Shown here: piece by piece, positions 1 through 8,586 of the stretch | Layout of the letters: each line of letters opens with the position of its first letter | Position numbering within the stretch: the stretch's first letter is position 1 | Assembly (NCBI GenBank): GCA_017478965.1 | Contig: JAFVCV010000013.1 | Coordinates: 62,001-126,000 of the forward strand | From: Ruminococcus sp. | GTDB taxonomy: Bacteria; Bacillota; Clostridia; Oscillospirales; Ruminococcaceae | Direction: 5' to 3' | Length of the DNA stretch: 64,000 nucleotides | Notes under the pieces: model-generated | What the model was told of the DNA's origin: nothing | Databases searched by the model: none | Seen by the model: only the letters and a program-made list of their open reading frames with translations | Position numbers and translations under genes: made by a program

Positions 1-159
1 TTGAAGGAGTTTGAGCTTGCCGTAAATACCACTTCCAATATCAAGGTCAAGACCCATTCCGAGAAGGACGGAGGAGTCCGCCTTGATCTGAAGATCGGCA
101 AGGAAATGGATATCCAGGCCGTCCTGAGCAGCATCGCTGAGTTTCTGAAAGACTATTGA
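1..159 (+). CDS. C-terminal end of a protein, possibly ParB
   Basis: Only the last 52 codons are in the window; the gene begins upstream. The tail reads through KVKTHSEKDGGVRLDL and ends in a predicted helix (SSIAEFLKDY). A basic strand, a Gly-rich turn, a strand and a final helix resemble the C-terminal dimerisation domain of clostridial ParB/Spo0J. parA and parB commonly sit just upstream of serS in clostridia, which supports the guess. The fragment is too short to be sure. Confidence 0.45.
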   Translation: MKEFELAVNTTSNIKVKTHSEKDGGVRLDLKIGKEMDIQAVLSSIAEFLKDY

Positions 160-162
160 CCC

Positions 163-191
163 TTGACAAACGGACAAAACAGTGGTATGCT
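163..191 (+). promoter_or_regulatory. serS promoter (sigma-A type)
   Basis: TTGACA at 163-168 and TATGCT at 186-191 are separated by 17 bases. The box starts four bases after the stop codon of the preceding gene, so serS probably has its own transcript. Confidence 0.75.
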
Positions 192-228
192 GTTCTTATG
201 ATAAATTCTAGATAAAGGAGTATTTTTT

Positions 229-1518
229 ATGCTGGACATCAAGCTGCTCCGGACTGATCCGGAGCTTGTAAAGGAAAATATCAGGAAAAAATTCCAGGAC
301 GAAAAGCTGGTCCTGGTGGACGAGGTAGTCGAGTTCGACAAGCAGTGGAGGGCCGCAAGGACCAGAGCCGATGAACTCAGACATGAGAGGACCACCAAGT
401 CTAAGCAGATAGGCGCTCTGATGGGCAAGGGCCAGAAGGAGGAGGCTGAGGCTGTGAAAGCTGAAGTCACCGCTATGGCTGCGGAGCTGGAGGAGATCGC
501 AGAGAAGGAGAAGGATTACGAGGCTAAGATCAGGGAGAGGATGCTCGTTATCCCGAATATCATCGACGAGACCGTGCCTATAGGCAAGGACGACAGCGAG
601 AATGTGGAGATAGAGCGCTTTGGTGAGCCGGCTGTGCCTGATTTCGAGGTGCCTTACCATGTGGATATCATGGAGACTTTTGACGGCATTGACCTGGATT
701 CCGCCAGAGAGACCTCCGGAAACGGGTTCTACTATCTGAAGGGCGATATCGCTAGGCTCCATTCTGCTATCCTTTCATACGCCAGGGACTTTATGATAGA
801 CCGTGGCTTTACGTATTACGTTCCGCCTTTCATGATACGTTCCAGCGTCGTTACCGGCGTTATGAGCTTTGCTGAGATGGAGAACATGATGTATAAGATC
901 GAGGGCGAGGACCTCTATCTTATCGGTACCTCCGAGCATTCCATGATAGGCAAGTTCATCGGCAACACCCTTACCGAGGACCAGCTGCCCCAGACCCTTA
1001 CAAGCTATTCGCCCTGCTTCAGAAAAGAGGTAGGCGCCCACGGCATCGAGGAGAGGGGAGTTTACAGGATACATCAGTTTGAAAAGCAGGAAATGATAGT
1101 GGTCTGCAAGCCTGAGGACAGCAAGGCATGGTATGACAGGCTCTGGCAGAACTCGGTGGACTTTTTCCGGTCTCTGGATATTCCTGTCAGGACCCTGGAG
1201 TGCTGCTCCGGCGACCTGGCTGACCTGAAGGTCAAGAGCTGTGATGTGGAGGCCTGGTCTCCCAGACAGAAGAAGTATTTTGAGGTCGGCTCCTGCTCTA
1301 ATCTGGGCGATGCTCAGGCAAGAAGGCTGGACATCAAGGTCAAGGGCGAAAAGGGTGTGAAGTACTTCGCTCATACCCTTAACAATACCGTGGTCGCTCC
1401 TCCCAGAATGCTCATCGCTTTCCTTGAGAACAATCTTAACGGCGACGGCACAGTCAGCATACCTGAGCCTTTGAGAATGTACATGGGCGGCAAGGACAAG
1501 CTGATCCCTAAGAAGTGA
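229..1518 (+). CDS. serS: Serine--tRNA ligase
   Basis: This cytosolic class II synthetase charges tRNA(Ser). Residues 1-110 form the charged helical arm that contacts the long variable arm of tRNA(Ser). The catalytic core carries TSEHSMIGKF (about 234-243), motif 2 (SPCFRKEVGAHG then RIHQFEKQEM, 261-289) and motif 3 (NNTVVAPPRMLIAFLENN, 385-402). At 429 residues it is full length. AAAGGAG at 214-220 lies eight bases before the ATG. Motif 3 differs from the usual bacterial GLAVGRTLVAILEN form, which suggests a divergent SerRS lineage, but the class II signature residues are present. Confidence 0.96.
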   Translation: MLDIKLLRTDPELVKENIRKKFQDEKLVLVDEVVEFDKQWRAARTRADELRHERTTKSKQIGALMGKGQKEEAEAVKAEVTAMAAELEEIAEKEKDYEAKIRERMLVIPNIIDETVPIGKDDSENVEIERFGEPAVPDFEVPYHVDIMETFDGIDLDSARETSGNGFYYLKGDIARLHSAILSYARDFMIDRGFTYYVPPFMIRSSVVTGVMSFAEMENMMYKIEGEDLYLIGTSEHSMIGKFIGNTLTEDQLPQTLTSYSPCFRKEVGAHGIEERGVYRIHQFEKQEMIVVCKPEDSKAWYDRLWQNSVDFFRSLDIPVRTLECCSGDLADLKVKSCDVEAWSPRQKKYFEVGSCSNLGDAQARRLDIKVKGEKGVKYFAHTLNNTVVAPPRMLIAFLENNLNGDGTVSIPEPLRMYMGGKDKLIPKK

Positions 1519-1524
1519 TATCAG

Positions 1525-1558
1525 GCAGAGAGCCATTTTGCGGTGGCTCTCTGCTTTT
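1525..1558 (+). terminator. Rho-independent terminator after serS
   Basis: An 11-bp perfect stem (1525-1535 with 1544-1554) is followed by four T residues. Confidence 0.85.
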
Positions 1559-1649
1559 ATGCTTTTATCCGTGAAAGCGGCTGTTCCCGGCGCCAGTGTA
1601 ATATTCTGGATAAAGGTAAAAAATTAATATTTTCTTTGCAATAAACCTG

Positions 1650-1678
1650 TTGACAAAATGCGGCGATATGTGTATAAT
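1650..1678 (+). promoter_or_regulatory. guaB promoter (perfect consensus)
   Basis: TTGACA (1650-1655), 17 bases, then TATAAT (1673-1678) preceded by TG. This matches sigma-A consensus at all 12 positions. The leader is only about 45 bases and shows no purine riboswitch. Confidence 0.9.
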
Positions 1679-1708
1679 TTAATGATATTATAGGTAATAA
1701 TCAGGTGA

Positions 1709-3214
<1,506 letters not shown>

Positions 3215-3230
3215 TAAACCGATAAACGAT

Positions 3231-3271
3231 AACGGAGGCAGGCGGCACTGCAGCCGCTTGGCTCCGTTTTT
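3231..3271 (+). terminator. Terminator after guaB
   Basis: AACGGAG at 3231 pairs with CTCCGTT at 3262-3268, with a GC-rich inner stem, and a T run follows. Confidence 0.8.
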
Positions 3272-3300
3272 GTTTTGCTGCAAAACAGGAGATAAACAAA

Positions 3301-4095
3301 ATGACCGGATTTATTAAAATCGCTTTTCTCTTCGCCGTGGGAAGTATGATAGGCTGGGTGCTGGAATTCTTCTACCGGAAATTTTTTGACCCGGTGAACG
3401 TGGAGAGAAAATGGCTCAATCCCGGCTTTCTCACGGGGCCTTATCTGCCCCTTTACGGCTTTGCCCTGCTGCTGCTCTACTGCATGAGCAGGATAGAAAG
3501 GTTCCTGCCTATTGATAATATCTATCTGCGAAAGACCGTCCTTTTTATAATAATGGCGGCGGCTATCACCCTGCTGGAATATCTGACAGGGCTCATATTC
3601 ATAGTCAGAATGAAGATAATGCTCTGGGACTATACTCAGTTCTGGGGCAATATCCAGGGCATCATCTGCCCGCTCTATACCTTCTTCTGGCTCATTCTGA
3701 GCCTTGCCTACTGCTTTTTCATCGACCCGGCTGTCACCACAGGTGTGGAGGCCCTGATGGATAATCTGGAGTATTCCTTTTTCGTGGGGACTTTTTATGG
3801 AGTGTTCTTCATCGACCTTGGCATTTCCATAAACAACATCGTCAATATCGCAGAGTTCGCCAGAGAGCATAACATTATCGTAAAGATAGACGAGTTAAGA
3901 GAGCAGATACAGAATTTCCGTATCAAGAACCGTGAAAGGCCCATGTTCTTCCTGCCGCTCAGGTTCACCGATACCCTCCACAACAATCTGGAGCGCTACA
4001 GAGAGTTCAGAGAGAAGCTGAAGCTCAGCGAGCTCAAAGGAAATCTGAGTGACATCAGGGACAATCTTACCGACAGGATAAAGCATAAGAAATAA
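3301..4095 (+). CDS. Putative ABC-transporter type IV membrane protein (PF06541-like)
   Basis: This 264-residue protein has about six hydrophobic segments in its first 190 residues and a charged cytoplasmic tail (about 195-264). The N-terminal GWVLEFFYRKFF followed by LNPGFLTGPYLPLYGFALL is the family's conserved pattern (xWxxE...GFLxGPxxPIYGFG). Members are called CmpB-like putative ABC permeases, but no transport substrate is established. CAGGAG precedes the ATG. It stands alone between guaB and a converging gene, with no ATPase nearby, so a transport role is not supported by context. Confidence 0.75.
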   Translation: MTGFIKIAFLFAVGSMIGWVLEFFYRKFFDPVNVERKWLNPGFLTGPYLPLYGFALLLLYCMSRIERFLPIDNIYLRKTVLFIIMAAAITLLEYLTGLIFIVRMKIMLWDYTQFWGNIQGIICPLYTFFWLILSLAYCFFIDPAVTTGVEALMDNLEYSFFVGTFYGVFFIDLGISINNIVNIAEFAREHNIIVKIDELREQIQNFRIKNRERPMFFLPLRFTDTLHNNLERYREFREKLKLSELKGNLSDIRDNLTDRIKHKK

Positions 4096-4100
4096 AACAT

Positions 4101-4134
4101 CGGCCCTTTCCCACGTCGGGAAAGGGCCGGTTTT
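4101..4134. terminator. Bidirectional terminator between converging genes
   Basis: A perfect 12-bp stem (4101-4112 with 4118-4129) has a 5-base loop, TTTT on the right, and an A-rich flank at 4092-4099 that gives a T run on the other strand. It serves both neighbours; the minus-strand gene's stop touches its right edge. Confidence 0.88.
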
Positions 4135-4760
4135 CAATCGTCGATGATAGAGGCCACAGGTGCAGTGTCCCTGAGATGCTGCGCCTTTCTTTTTGCCCGT
4201 ATTTTAAGTACCGCCCAGATGATAACTATGAGCAGTGAGATGACCGGCATGGCCAGGATAGGGTAGTGCCTTAGCATATAGCGTTTGTCCATGTCCCTGA
4301 TATCTATGGTGACGTACACCTTTTCCAGCCGGTCCTGTATCCTGTCGATGAGGAATTTCGCCGCCTTCATGTAGAACACCGTGCCGGTGATGACGGCCGC
4401 AAAGCTTATCAGGTGCTTTTTCAGAAATTCCAGCACCACCCCGGCGGTCAGTACCGCCACTCCAGCCAGGGTAAAGTAAAACACCCACCTTGGCGGCAGC
4501 GGCTCTATCCTGTCAAAGGCAATGGCCAGCAGCAGCACATTGCCGTAGAAAAAACCCGAATACAGATAAGGTATGAGCAGCAGGACCTTCAGCACATTTA
4601 TGGCCGCCGGGTCGCTCTCCTTTTGGCGCATCATTTTTCTAGCGCCCTTGCTGACCTTCCCTGCAGCTCTAGCCTTCTCTTCCTTTTCCCTCTGCTCTTC
4701 TTCTTTAAGCTCCTTCGCCTGTCTGAGGGACTGAGCCTTTAGCCTGTCTTTTTTTGACAT
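4134..4760 (-). CDS. Membrane protein of unknown function
   Basis: I do not recognise a family. About the first 50 residues are highly charged and probably helical (KELKEEEQREKEEKARAAGK). Four hydrophobic segments follow, and the C-terminus is basic and then acidic (SIIDD). The ATG at 4760 is preferred because AAAAGG (4774-4769) lies eight bases upstream. The GTG at 4769 would overlap that site. It has its own promoter and converges on the preceding membrane-protein gene. The charged N-terminus is probably cytoplasmic. Confidence 0.7.
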   Translation of the reverse strand: MSKKDRLKAQSLRQAKELKEEEQREKEEKARAAGKVSKGARKMMRQKESDPAAINVLKVLLLIPYLYSGFFYGNVLLLAIAFDRIEPLPPRWVFYFTLAGVAVLTAGVVLEFLKKHLISFAAVITGTVFYMKAAKFLIDRIQDRLEKVYVTIDIRDMDKRYMLRHYPILAMPVISLLIVIIWAVLKIRAKRKAQHLRDTAPVASIIDD

Positions 4761-4830
4761 ATTCAACACCTTTTATGTAATAAAATCATAACTGAACAAG
4801 CCCGCAGACCTGATACGGGCTACGAAGTTT

Positions 4831-4859
4831 ATTATAACACAAGCTGATAAAAATATCAA
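4831..4859 (-). promoter_or_regulatory. Promoter of the minus-strand membrane protein
   Basis: On the minus strand TTGATA (4859-4854), 17 bases, then TATAAT (4836-4831). Confidence 0.8.
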
Positions 4860-4981
4860 GGCTTGTTCCGCAGTCAGAACAATGCAAAGGTGAAATTTTT
4901 CGGAAAAATTATCGGGAATAATTTTTCCGGCCCGCTTTGAGGGGAATTCAGGCCTTTAACAAATTCTGCTTAGGCGGCGGC

Positions 4982-5011
4982 TGAATTTAATTCCACAGGC
5001 TGTCAATACTA
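4982..5011 (+). promoter_or_regulatory. Candidate forespore (sigma-G/F) promoter of spoIVB
   Basis: TGAATT (4982-4987), 17 bases, then AATACTA (5005-5011) resembles the forespore pattern TGAATA / CATACTA. spoIVB is a forespore gene in Bacillus, and no sigma-A promoter is obvious here. Assignment is by resemblance only. Confidence 0.4.
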
Positions 5012-5080
5012 TGAACAAAGACAAAGAAGATCGCACCGCTGAGGGCGAAAAAATACCAGGCGGGAGAAAGGAGAAACGAA

Positions 5081-6292
5081 ATGGGCAGAAAAAATAAATT
5101 CAGACAGGCCTTCCGGCGAACGGCCGCAGTCACAGGCATAGCGCTTTTTACGGTCCTTGGGACCGCAGGTTTTTACAGGTCCGCACTTCCGGACAGGTTC
5201 ACGGTGGCAAGGGGGGAGGAACTGAGCGTCAGTACCTACCCGGGGATCAAGGCCCGGCCGTGTGAAAAAAATTATACAGTAGCTCTGACAGAATTTTCCG
5301 GCAGAGCGTCAGGGAGCTCCGAAAGCACACTGATGCTATTCGGGGCAGTCCCCATAAAGGACGTGGCGGCCAGCAGCGAACAAAGGCCTGTCCTGATCCC
5401 CTGCGGCGAGACTTTTGGCATAAAGCTCCTGACCAGGGGAGTCATGGTGGTGGACCTTACCTCCGTGGGGGGCAGGTGTCCGGCGAGAGAATGCGGTATA
5501 GTGCCCGGTGATATAATTGTTTCCGTATGTGGAAAAAATATACGTTCAAACAGCGATATCTCTGAGATCATAAGCTCCAGCGGCGGCGGACCCTGCCCGG
5601 TGGAGCTTTCAAGAAACGGCACCTCCCTGACCCTTGACCTTCAGCCGGTATTGTATGAGGGCAGTTATAAGGCCGGTATGTGGGTACGGGATTCCTCCGC
5701 CGGTATCGGTACGCTGACCTTTTACGACCCTGCCACCAAAGCCTTCGGCGGACTGGGCCACCCGGTCTGCGACAGCGACACCCGGGAGATGCTGCCACTT
5801 TCAAAGGGTGCAGTGGGCGACATCAGGATAACAGGACTTATGCCCTCAGAAAAGGGCTGCCCGGGCCAGCTGGTGGGAGAGTTCGAGGGAGAGGACCTGA
5901 GAGGGGAGATAAGCCTGAACTGTGAAGACGGACTTTTCGGCACCCTTGACTGTCCCCCCAGCAGCCGGGAGCCGGTAGAGCTCAGCTACCGTCAGGAGCT
6001 AAGCAGAGGGCCGGCTGTGATGATAAGCTCTATCGACGGCGGCGAGCCTGAGGAGTATTCAGTAATGATCGAGAGCATCGACCTGCGGGAAAACGCAGAG
6101 CATGACCTTATCGTCCGGGTCACTGACGAGCGGCTCTTAGACAGCGCCGGCGGCATAGTCCAGGGCATGAGCGGCTCGCCTATCCTGCAAAACGGCCGTC
6201 TCGCCGGGGCGCTGACCCATGTGTTCATCGACGATCCTTCCCGTGGCTACGGCATTTTTGCCGACCGCATGGTAAAAAATATAGGCCTATAG
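5081..6292 (+). CDS. spoIVB: SpoIVB peptidase (S55 family)
   Basis: In the family, this serine protease is made in the forespore, secreted into the intermembrane space and triggers pro-sigma-K processing. A basic N-terminus is followed by a membrane segment (about 15-32). A PDZ domain lies around 115-185 (PARECGIVPGDIIVSVCGK). The S55 protease domain has its His in GGLGHPVCDSDT (His227) and its Ser in GMSGSPILQNG (Ser364/366), then THVFIDDPSRGYGIF. At 403 residues it is full length. AAAGGAG lies before the ATG. spo0A follows, an arrangement conserved in endospore formers. Confidence 0.95.
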   Translation: MGRKNKFRQAFRRTAAVTGIALFTVLGTAGFYRSALPDRFTVARGEELSVSTYPGIKARPCEKNYTVALTEFSGRASGSSESTLMLFGAVPIKDVAASSEQRPVLIPCGETFGIKLLTRGVMVVDLTSVGGRCPARECGIVPGDIIVSVCGKNIRSNSDISEIISSSGGGPCPVELSRNGTSLTLDLQPVLYEGSYKAGMWVRDSSAGIGTLTFYDPATKAFGGLGHPVCDSDTREMLPLSKGAVGDIRITGLMPSEKGCPGQLVGEFEGEDLRGEISLNCEDGLFGTLDCPPSSREPVELSYRQELSRGPAVMISSIDGGEPEEYSVMIESIDLRENAEHDLIVRVTDERLLDSAGGIVQGMSGSPILQNGRLAGALTHVFIDDPSRGYGIFADRMVKNIGL

Positions 6293-6311
6293 CATATCCG
6301 CTGCTCAGGCT

Positions 6312-6354
6312 TTCCGGCAGGTTTCCCCTGAAACCGCCGGGAAGCGCTGTTTTT
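6312..6354 (+). terminator. Likely terminator after spoIVB
   Basis: CCGGC/GCCGG and GGTTTC/GAAACC stems are stacked around a 4-base loop (about 6314-6340). A T run follows at 6350-6354 after a short gap, so the fold is clear but the spacing is not ideal. Confidence 0.5.
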
Positions 6355-6379
6355 CATCTCCTTTGCGAGAGGGCCGGCG

Positions 6380-6396
6380 CAATTCGACTCGAATTG
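6380..6396. promoter_or_regulatory. 17-base perfect palindrome upstream of spo0A
   Basis: CAATTCGA (6380-6387), one base, then TCGAATTG (6389-6396). Each arm carries a GTCGAA-like core one base from the 0A-box core TGTCGAA. It may be a Spo0A or other dimer site; this is inference. Confidence 0.4.
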
Positions 6397-6493
6397 TGCA
6401 ATTATTGCTGTCATTCTATATAAAAAGAAATTTTCTTTCGTCATTTTGTAGCAATCTCCCGATATTTTTTGTGGCGATTTTTACAAAAACCTA

Positions 6494-6522
6494 TTGCATT
6501 ATAGGCTTAATTGTGTTAAACT
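6494..6522 (+). promoter_or_regulatory. Possible spo0A promoter
   Basis: TTGCAT (6494-6499), 17 bases, then TAAACT (6517-6522). Both boxes are weak matches, as expected for a regulated promoter, so this is tentative. Confidence 0.35.
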
Positions 6523-6643
6523 AAGTACGTAAACAATAAAGCTTTATCTGATCTGTCCGGACAACAGAAAATACACCGCAATAATCAACTAAAACTCTCA
6601 CTGCCTGTCAGGAGAGGGAACGAACATCATCGGAGGGATCATT

Positions 6644-7435
6644 ATGAGATCGAACACAGACAAAATAAAAATATTGATAGGGGACGACACCGCCCAGTAT
6701 GGAGTGAACTGCGCCGCAGCGCTGAGAAATACCGGATTTTTTGTCATTACCAGGCAGAAAGACGGCATGGTGATACTGGACGCTGTCAAGAACGAGCAGC
6801 CCGATGTGGTCATCGTGGACGCAGTCATGCCGGGGCTGGACGCCATCGAGCTGATAAGAAGGACCCAGAGCCTGCCCGAGCGGCCCCTTTACATAGTCAC
6901 CAGCCCCTATGAGAATTCATTCATCGAGACTCAGGTCATGAGCGCCGGGGCCTCATATTTCATGCTCAAACCCTTTGACGTGAAGGTCCTTGGGGAGAGG
7001 ATAAAAGCCATGCTGGGCATCGACACCGACATCACCGCCGGGAGCACCAGCAGCAGCCGCAGGGAAAGTCCTGCAAATCTGGAGCTGATAGTCACTGATA
7101 TAATCCACCAGATAGGGGTCCCCGCCCACATCAAGGGCTATCACTACCTCAGGGAGGCCATCATCTGCTCTGTGAACGACAAGGAGATGCTGGAGAGCGT
7201 CACTAAGCTCCTTTACCCCGCTGTTGCTAAGAAATTCTGCACCACCCCCTCCCGTGTAGAAAGGGCTATCCGCCACGCCATAGAGATAGCCTGGGACCGT
7301 GGGGATATCGACACCCTCAACAGCTTTTTCGGCTACACCGTCAACACCGGCAAAGGCAAGCCCACCAACAGTGAGTTCATCGCCCTTATAACCGACAAGA
7401 TAACTCTGAAATTCAAGGCCCAGCTCGTAAGCTGA
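6644..7435 (+). CDS. spo0A: Sporulation master response regulator Spo0A
   Basis: Phosphorylated Spo0A commits the cell to sporulation by binding 0A boxes. The receiver domain (about 5-125) has the acidic pair Asp14/Asp15, phosphoacceptor Asp59 ([11 protein letters not shown]), Thr86 and Lys109. The linker (128-143) is Ser/Thr-rich. The DNA-binding domain (about 145-263) carries the diagnostic [17 protein letters not shown], the recognition region [18 protein letters not shown] and [14 protein letters not shown]. At 263 residues it is full length. CGGAGG is seven bases before the ATG. All signature residues are intact, so the protein should work. Confidence 0.97.
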   Translation: MRSNTDKIKILIGDDTAQYGVNCAAALRNTGFFVITRQKDGMVILDAVKNEQPDVVIVDAVMPGLDAIELIRRTQSLPERPLYIVTSPYENSFIETQVMSAGASYFMLKPFDVKVLGERIKAMLGIDTDITAGSTSSSRRESPANLELIVTDIIHQIGVPAHIKGYHYLREAIICSVNDKEMLESVTKLLYPAVAKKFCTTPSRVERAIRHAIEIAWDRGDIDTLNSFFGYTVNTGKGKPTNSEFIALITDKITLKFKAQLVS

Positions 7436-7436
7436 G

Positions 7437-7481
7437 GAGCACTGTCTCTTTCCCGCCCCGGCGGGGACGAGCTCTTTTTTT
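7437..7481 (+). terminator. Terminator after spo0A
   Basis: GAGC (7437) pairs with GCTC (7471-7474) around a GC-rich inner fold, and seven T residues follow. Confidence 0.7.
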
Positions 7482-7486
7482 GTCAG

Positions 7487-7515
7487 TTGACTTTTACACG
7501 CATATATATTATAAT
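7487..7515 (+). promoter_or_regulatory. Upstream promoter P1 of the ribosomal operon
   Basis: TTGACT (7487-7492), 17 bases, TATAAT (7510-7515). Transcripts from here would carry a leader of about 645 bases before rpsJ. Confidence 0.8.
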
Positions 7516-7645
7516 ATTAAAATGGTATAGGCAGTCCGGTCTGGGACCGTAGCTCATTCAAGCGGTTGTGAAAAATAACTAAAAATCTTTTGAGAACAGC
7601 ACAAAAATTCTACGGAAGAAAATGGCGTAAATTTTAACAAAACCC

Positions 7646-7674
7646 TTGAAAATATGGGAACTGTGGTGTATAAT
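7646..7674 (+). promoter_or_regulatory. Downstream promoter P2 of the ribosomal operon
   Basis: TTGAAA (7646-7651), 17 bases, TATAAT (7669-7674) with a TG just before it. Tandem strong promoters are usual for ribosomal operons. Confidence 0.82.
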
Positions 7675-7680
7675 AATACT

Positions 7681-7935
7681 TGCGTGACTGCACAATGTCA
7701 CGATGCGGACTGGTCTGCATCATGACATACTGATATGCGTTGAAGCGGAAGGTTGCTGACGGTTTGTCAGGTAATTTCCGTGGAGTATGTCCGATTTTAA
7801 ACCGGGCGGCTGTGATACTGAGCACTGTGTTGTGTTTGCATCGTGTTTCTTGCGATAGGTTCTGGCCTATAAACATGATGCGGATATTTGTGCCTTGTTC
7901 TGTCCGGGACCGCTGAGCGGCTCTCGGTGTTTTTT
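7681..7935 (+). ncRNA. Structured leader RNA of the S10 operon, with attenuator
   Basis: The stretch after P2 has no convincing reading frame but several strong folds: a hairpin at 7695-7728, another made of CGGAA/TTCCG and CTGAC/GTCAG near 7744-7793, and one at 7838-7881. It ends at an intrinsic-terminator-like hairpin. This suggests either a small RNA or a regulated leader in which polymerase may stop before rpsJ. I do not recognise a named RNA family here. Confidence 0.6.
7909..7935 (+). terminator. Attenuator-like terminator in the S10 leader
   Basis: ACCG (7909-7912) pairs with CGGT (7925-7928), with an inner GAG/CTC stem, followed by six T residues. GCTCT (7920-7924) can instead pair with AGAGC (7941-7945), a possible anti-terminator. 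Confidence 0.55.
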
Positions 7936-8025
7936 ATAAAAGAGCAGGGAACACACGGTAGAGTTGAGATTGAAAAACCGGAGTTTTCACTTTGGAACAA
8001 GATCAACGTTCAGATACTACAGGTA

Positions 8026-8122
8026 GTTCTGTGACACTGTCAATTGCACAAGGGGTCGAGTCTCATGGGCCGTTTGTGCAATTGACAGGGACTGACGAGC
8101 GTCAGGTCCTTTGCCGCAGAAC
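8026..8122 (+). promoter_or_regulatory. Branched RNA structure just before rpsJ
   Basis: An outer stem (8026-8031 with 8117-8122) encloses a perfect 15-bp hairpin (8037-8051 with 8074-8088, 22-base loop) and a small hairpin (8092-8096 with 8101-8105). It ends about 30 bases before the rpsJ ribosome site and has no T run, so it looks like a protein-binding or processing site rather than a terminator. Confidence 0.6.
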
Positions 8123-8166
8123 GGCCCCTAAAACAATTTTATATTGCTGTAAGGAGGCGATTTTAA

Positions 8167-8481
8167 GTGGCAGTCAATGAAAAGATCAGAATCAAGATCA
8201 AGGGTTATGAACACGCTGTGGTAGATCAGGCAGCAGCAAAGATCGTTGAGGCTGTAAAGCGCTCCGGCGCACAGGTATCGGGTCCTATCCCGCTGCCTAC
8301 AGACAAGGAGATCGTGACGATCCTCAGAGCCGTACACAAGTACAAGGACAGCCGTGAGCAGTTCGAGCTGAGGACCCACAAGAGACTCATTGATGTTATC
8401 AGACCTACCAAGGAGACTACATCAGCTCTTGAAAATCTTGAACTTCCTGCCGGTGTCAACATTGTAATGGAGATCAAGTAA
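8167..8481 (+). CDS. rpsJ: 30S ribosomal protein S10 (NusE)
   Basis: S10 assembles in the 30S head and, as NusE, pairs with NusB in transcription antitermination. The 104-residue protein has the conserved start ([19 protein letters not shown]) and [21 protein letters not shown]. The start codon is GTG, with AAGGAGG at 8151-8157. It heads a 31-gene run on this strand, behind an unusually long leader. Confidence 0.97.
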   Translation: MAVNEKIRIKIKGYEHAVVDQAAAKIVEAVKRSGAQVSGPIPLPTDKEIVTILRAVHKYKDSREQFELRTHKRLIDVIRPTKETTSALENLELPAGVNIVMEIK

Positions 8482-8586
8482 TCTCCAAATGAGATCACAG
8501 GTGATCTCAAAAAACAATGGCAATTTGCACGCAGGTCATGTTGAAAAGAAGCTTTTCAACCAATAACCAACAAGGAGGAAAACACA
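8482..8586 (+). other. rpsJ-rplC spacer with two hairpins
   Basis: TGAGATCAC/GTGATCTCA (about 8489-8509) and GTTGAAAAG/CTTTTCAAC (about 8540-8560) form inverted repeats in a 105-base gap. Neither has a plus-strand T run. Confidence 0.5.

Larger units (their letters stand above)
4761..5080. other. Divergent intergenic region with an AT-rich hairpin
   Basis: This 320-base stretch holds a minus-strand promoter, a candidate forespore promoter, and a perfect 12-bp inverted repeat (4901-4912 with 4918-4929, 5-base loop) with no T run of the terminator kind. A short frame from ATG 5011 runs into the next gene's ribosome site and is probably not a protein. Confidence 0.6.
6293..6643. other. spo0A upstream region
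   Basis: This 350-base gap holds the likely spoIVB terminator, a perfect 17-base palindrome (6380-6396), an AT-rich palindrome near 6423-6437 and a weak sigma-A-like promoter (6494-6522). No confident sigma-H promoter was seen. Confidence 0.5.

Noticed and set aside
7543-7570. tRNA-like start (GGGACCGTAGCTCATTC) downstream of promoter P1
   Set aside because: It resembles a D-arm, but no anticodon stem, T-arm or acceptor 3' strand follows, so there is no tRNA gene.
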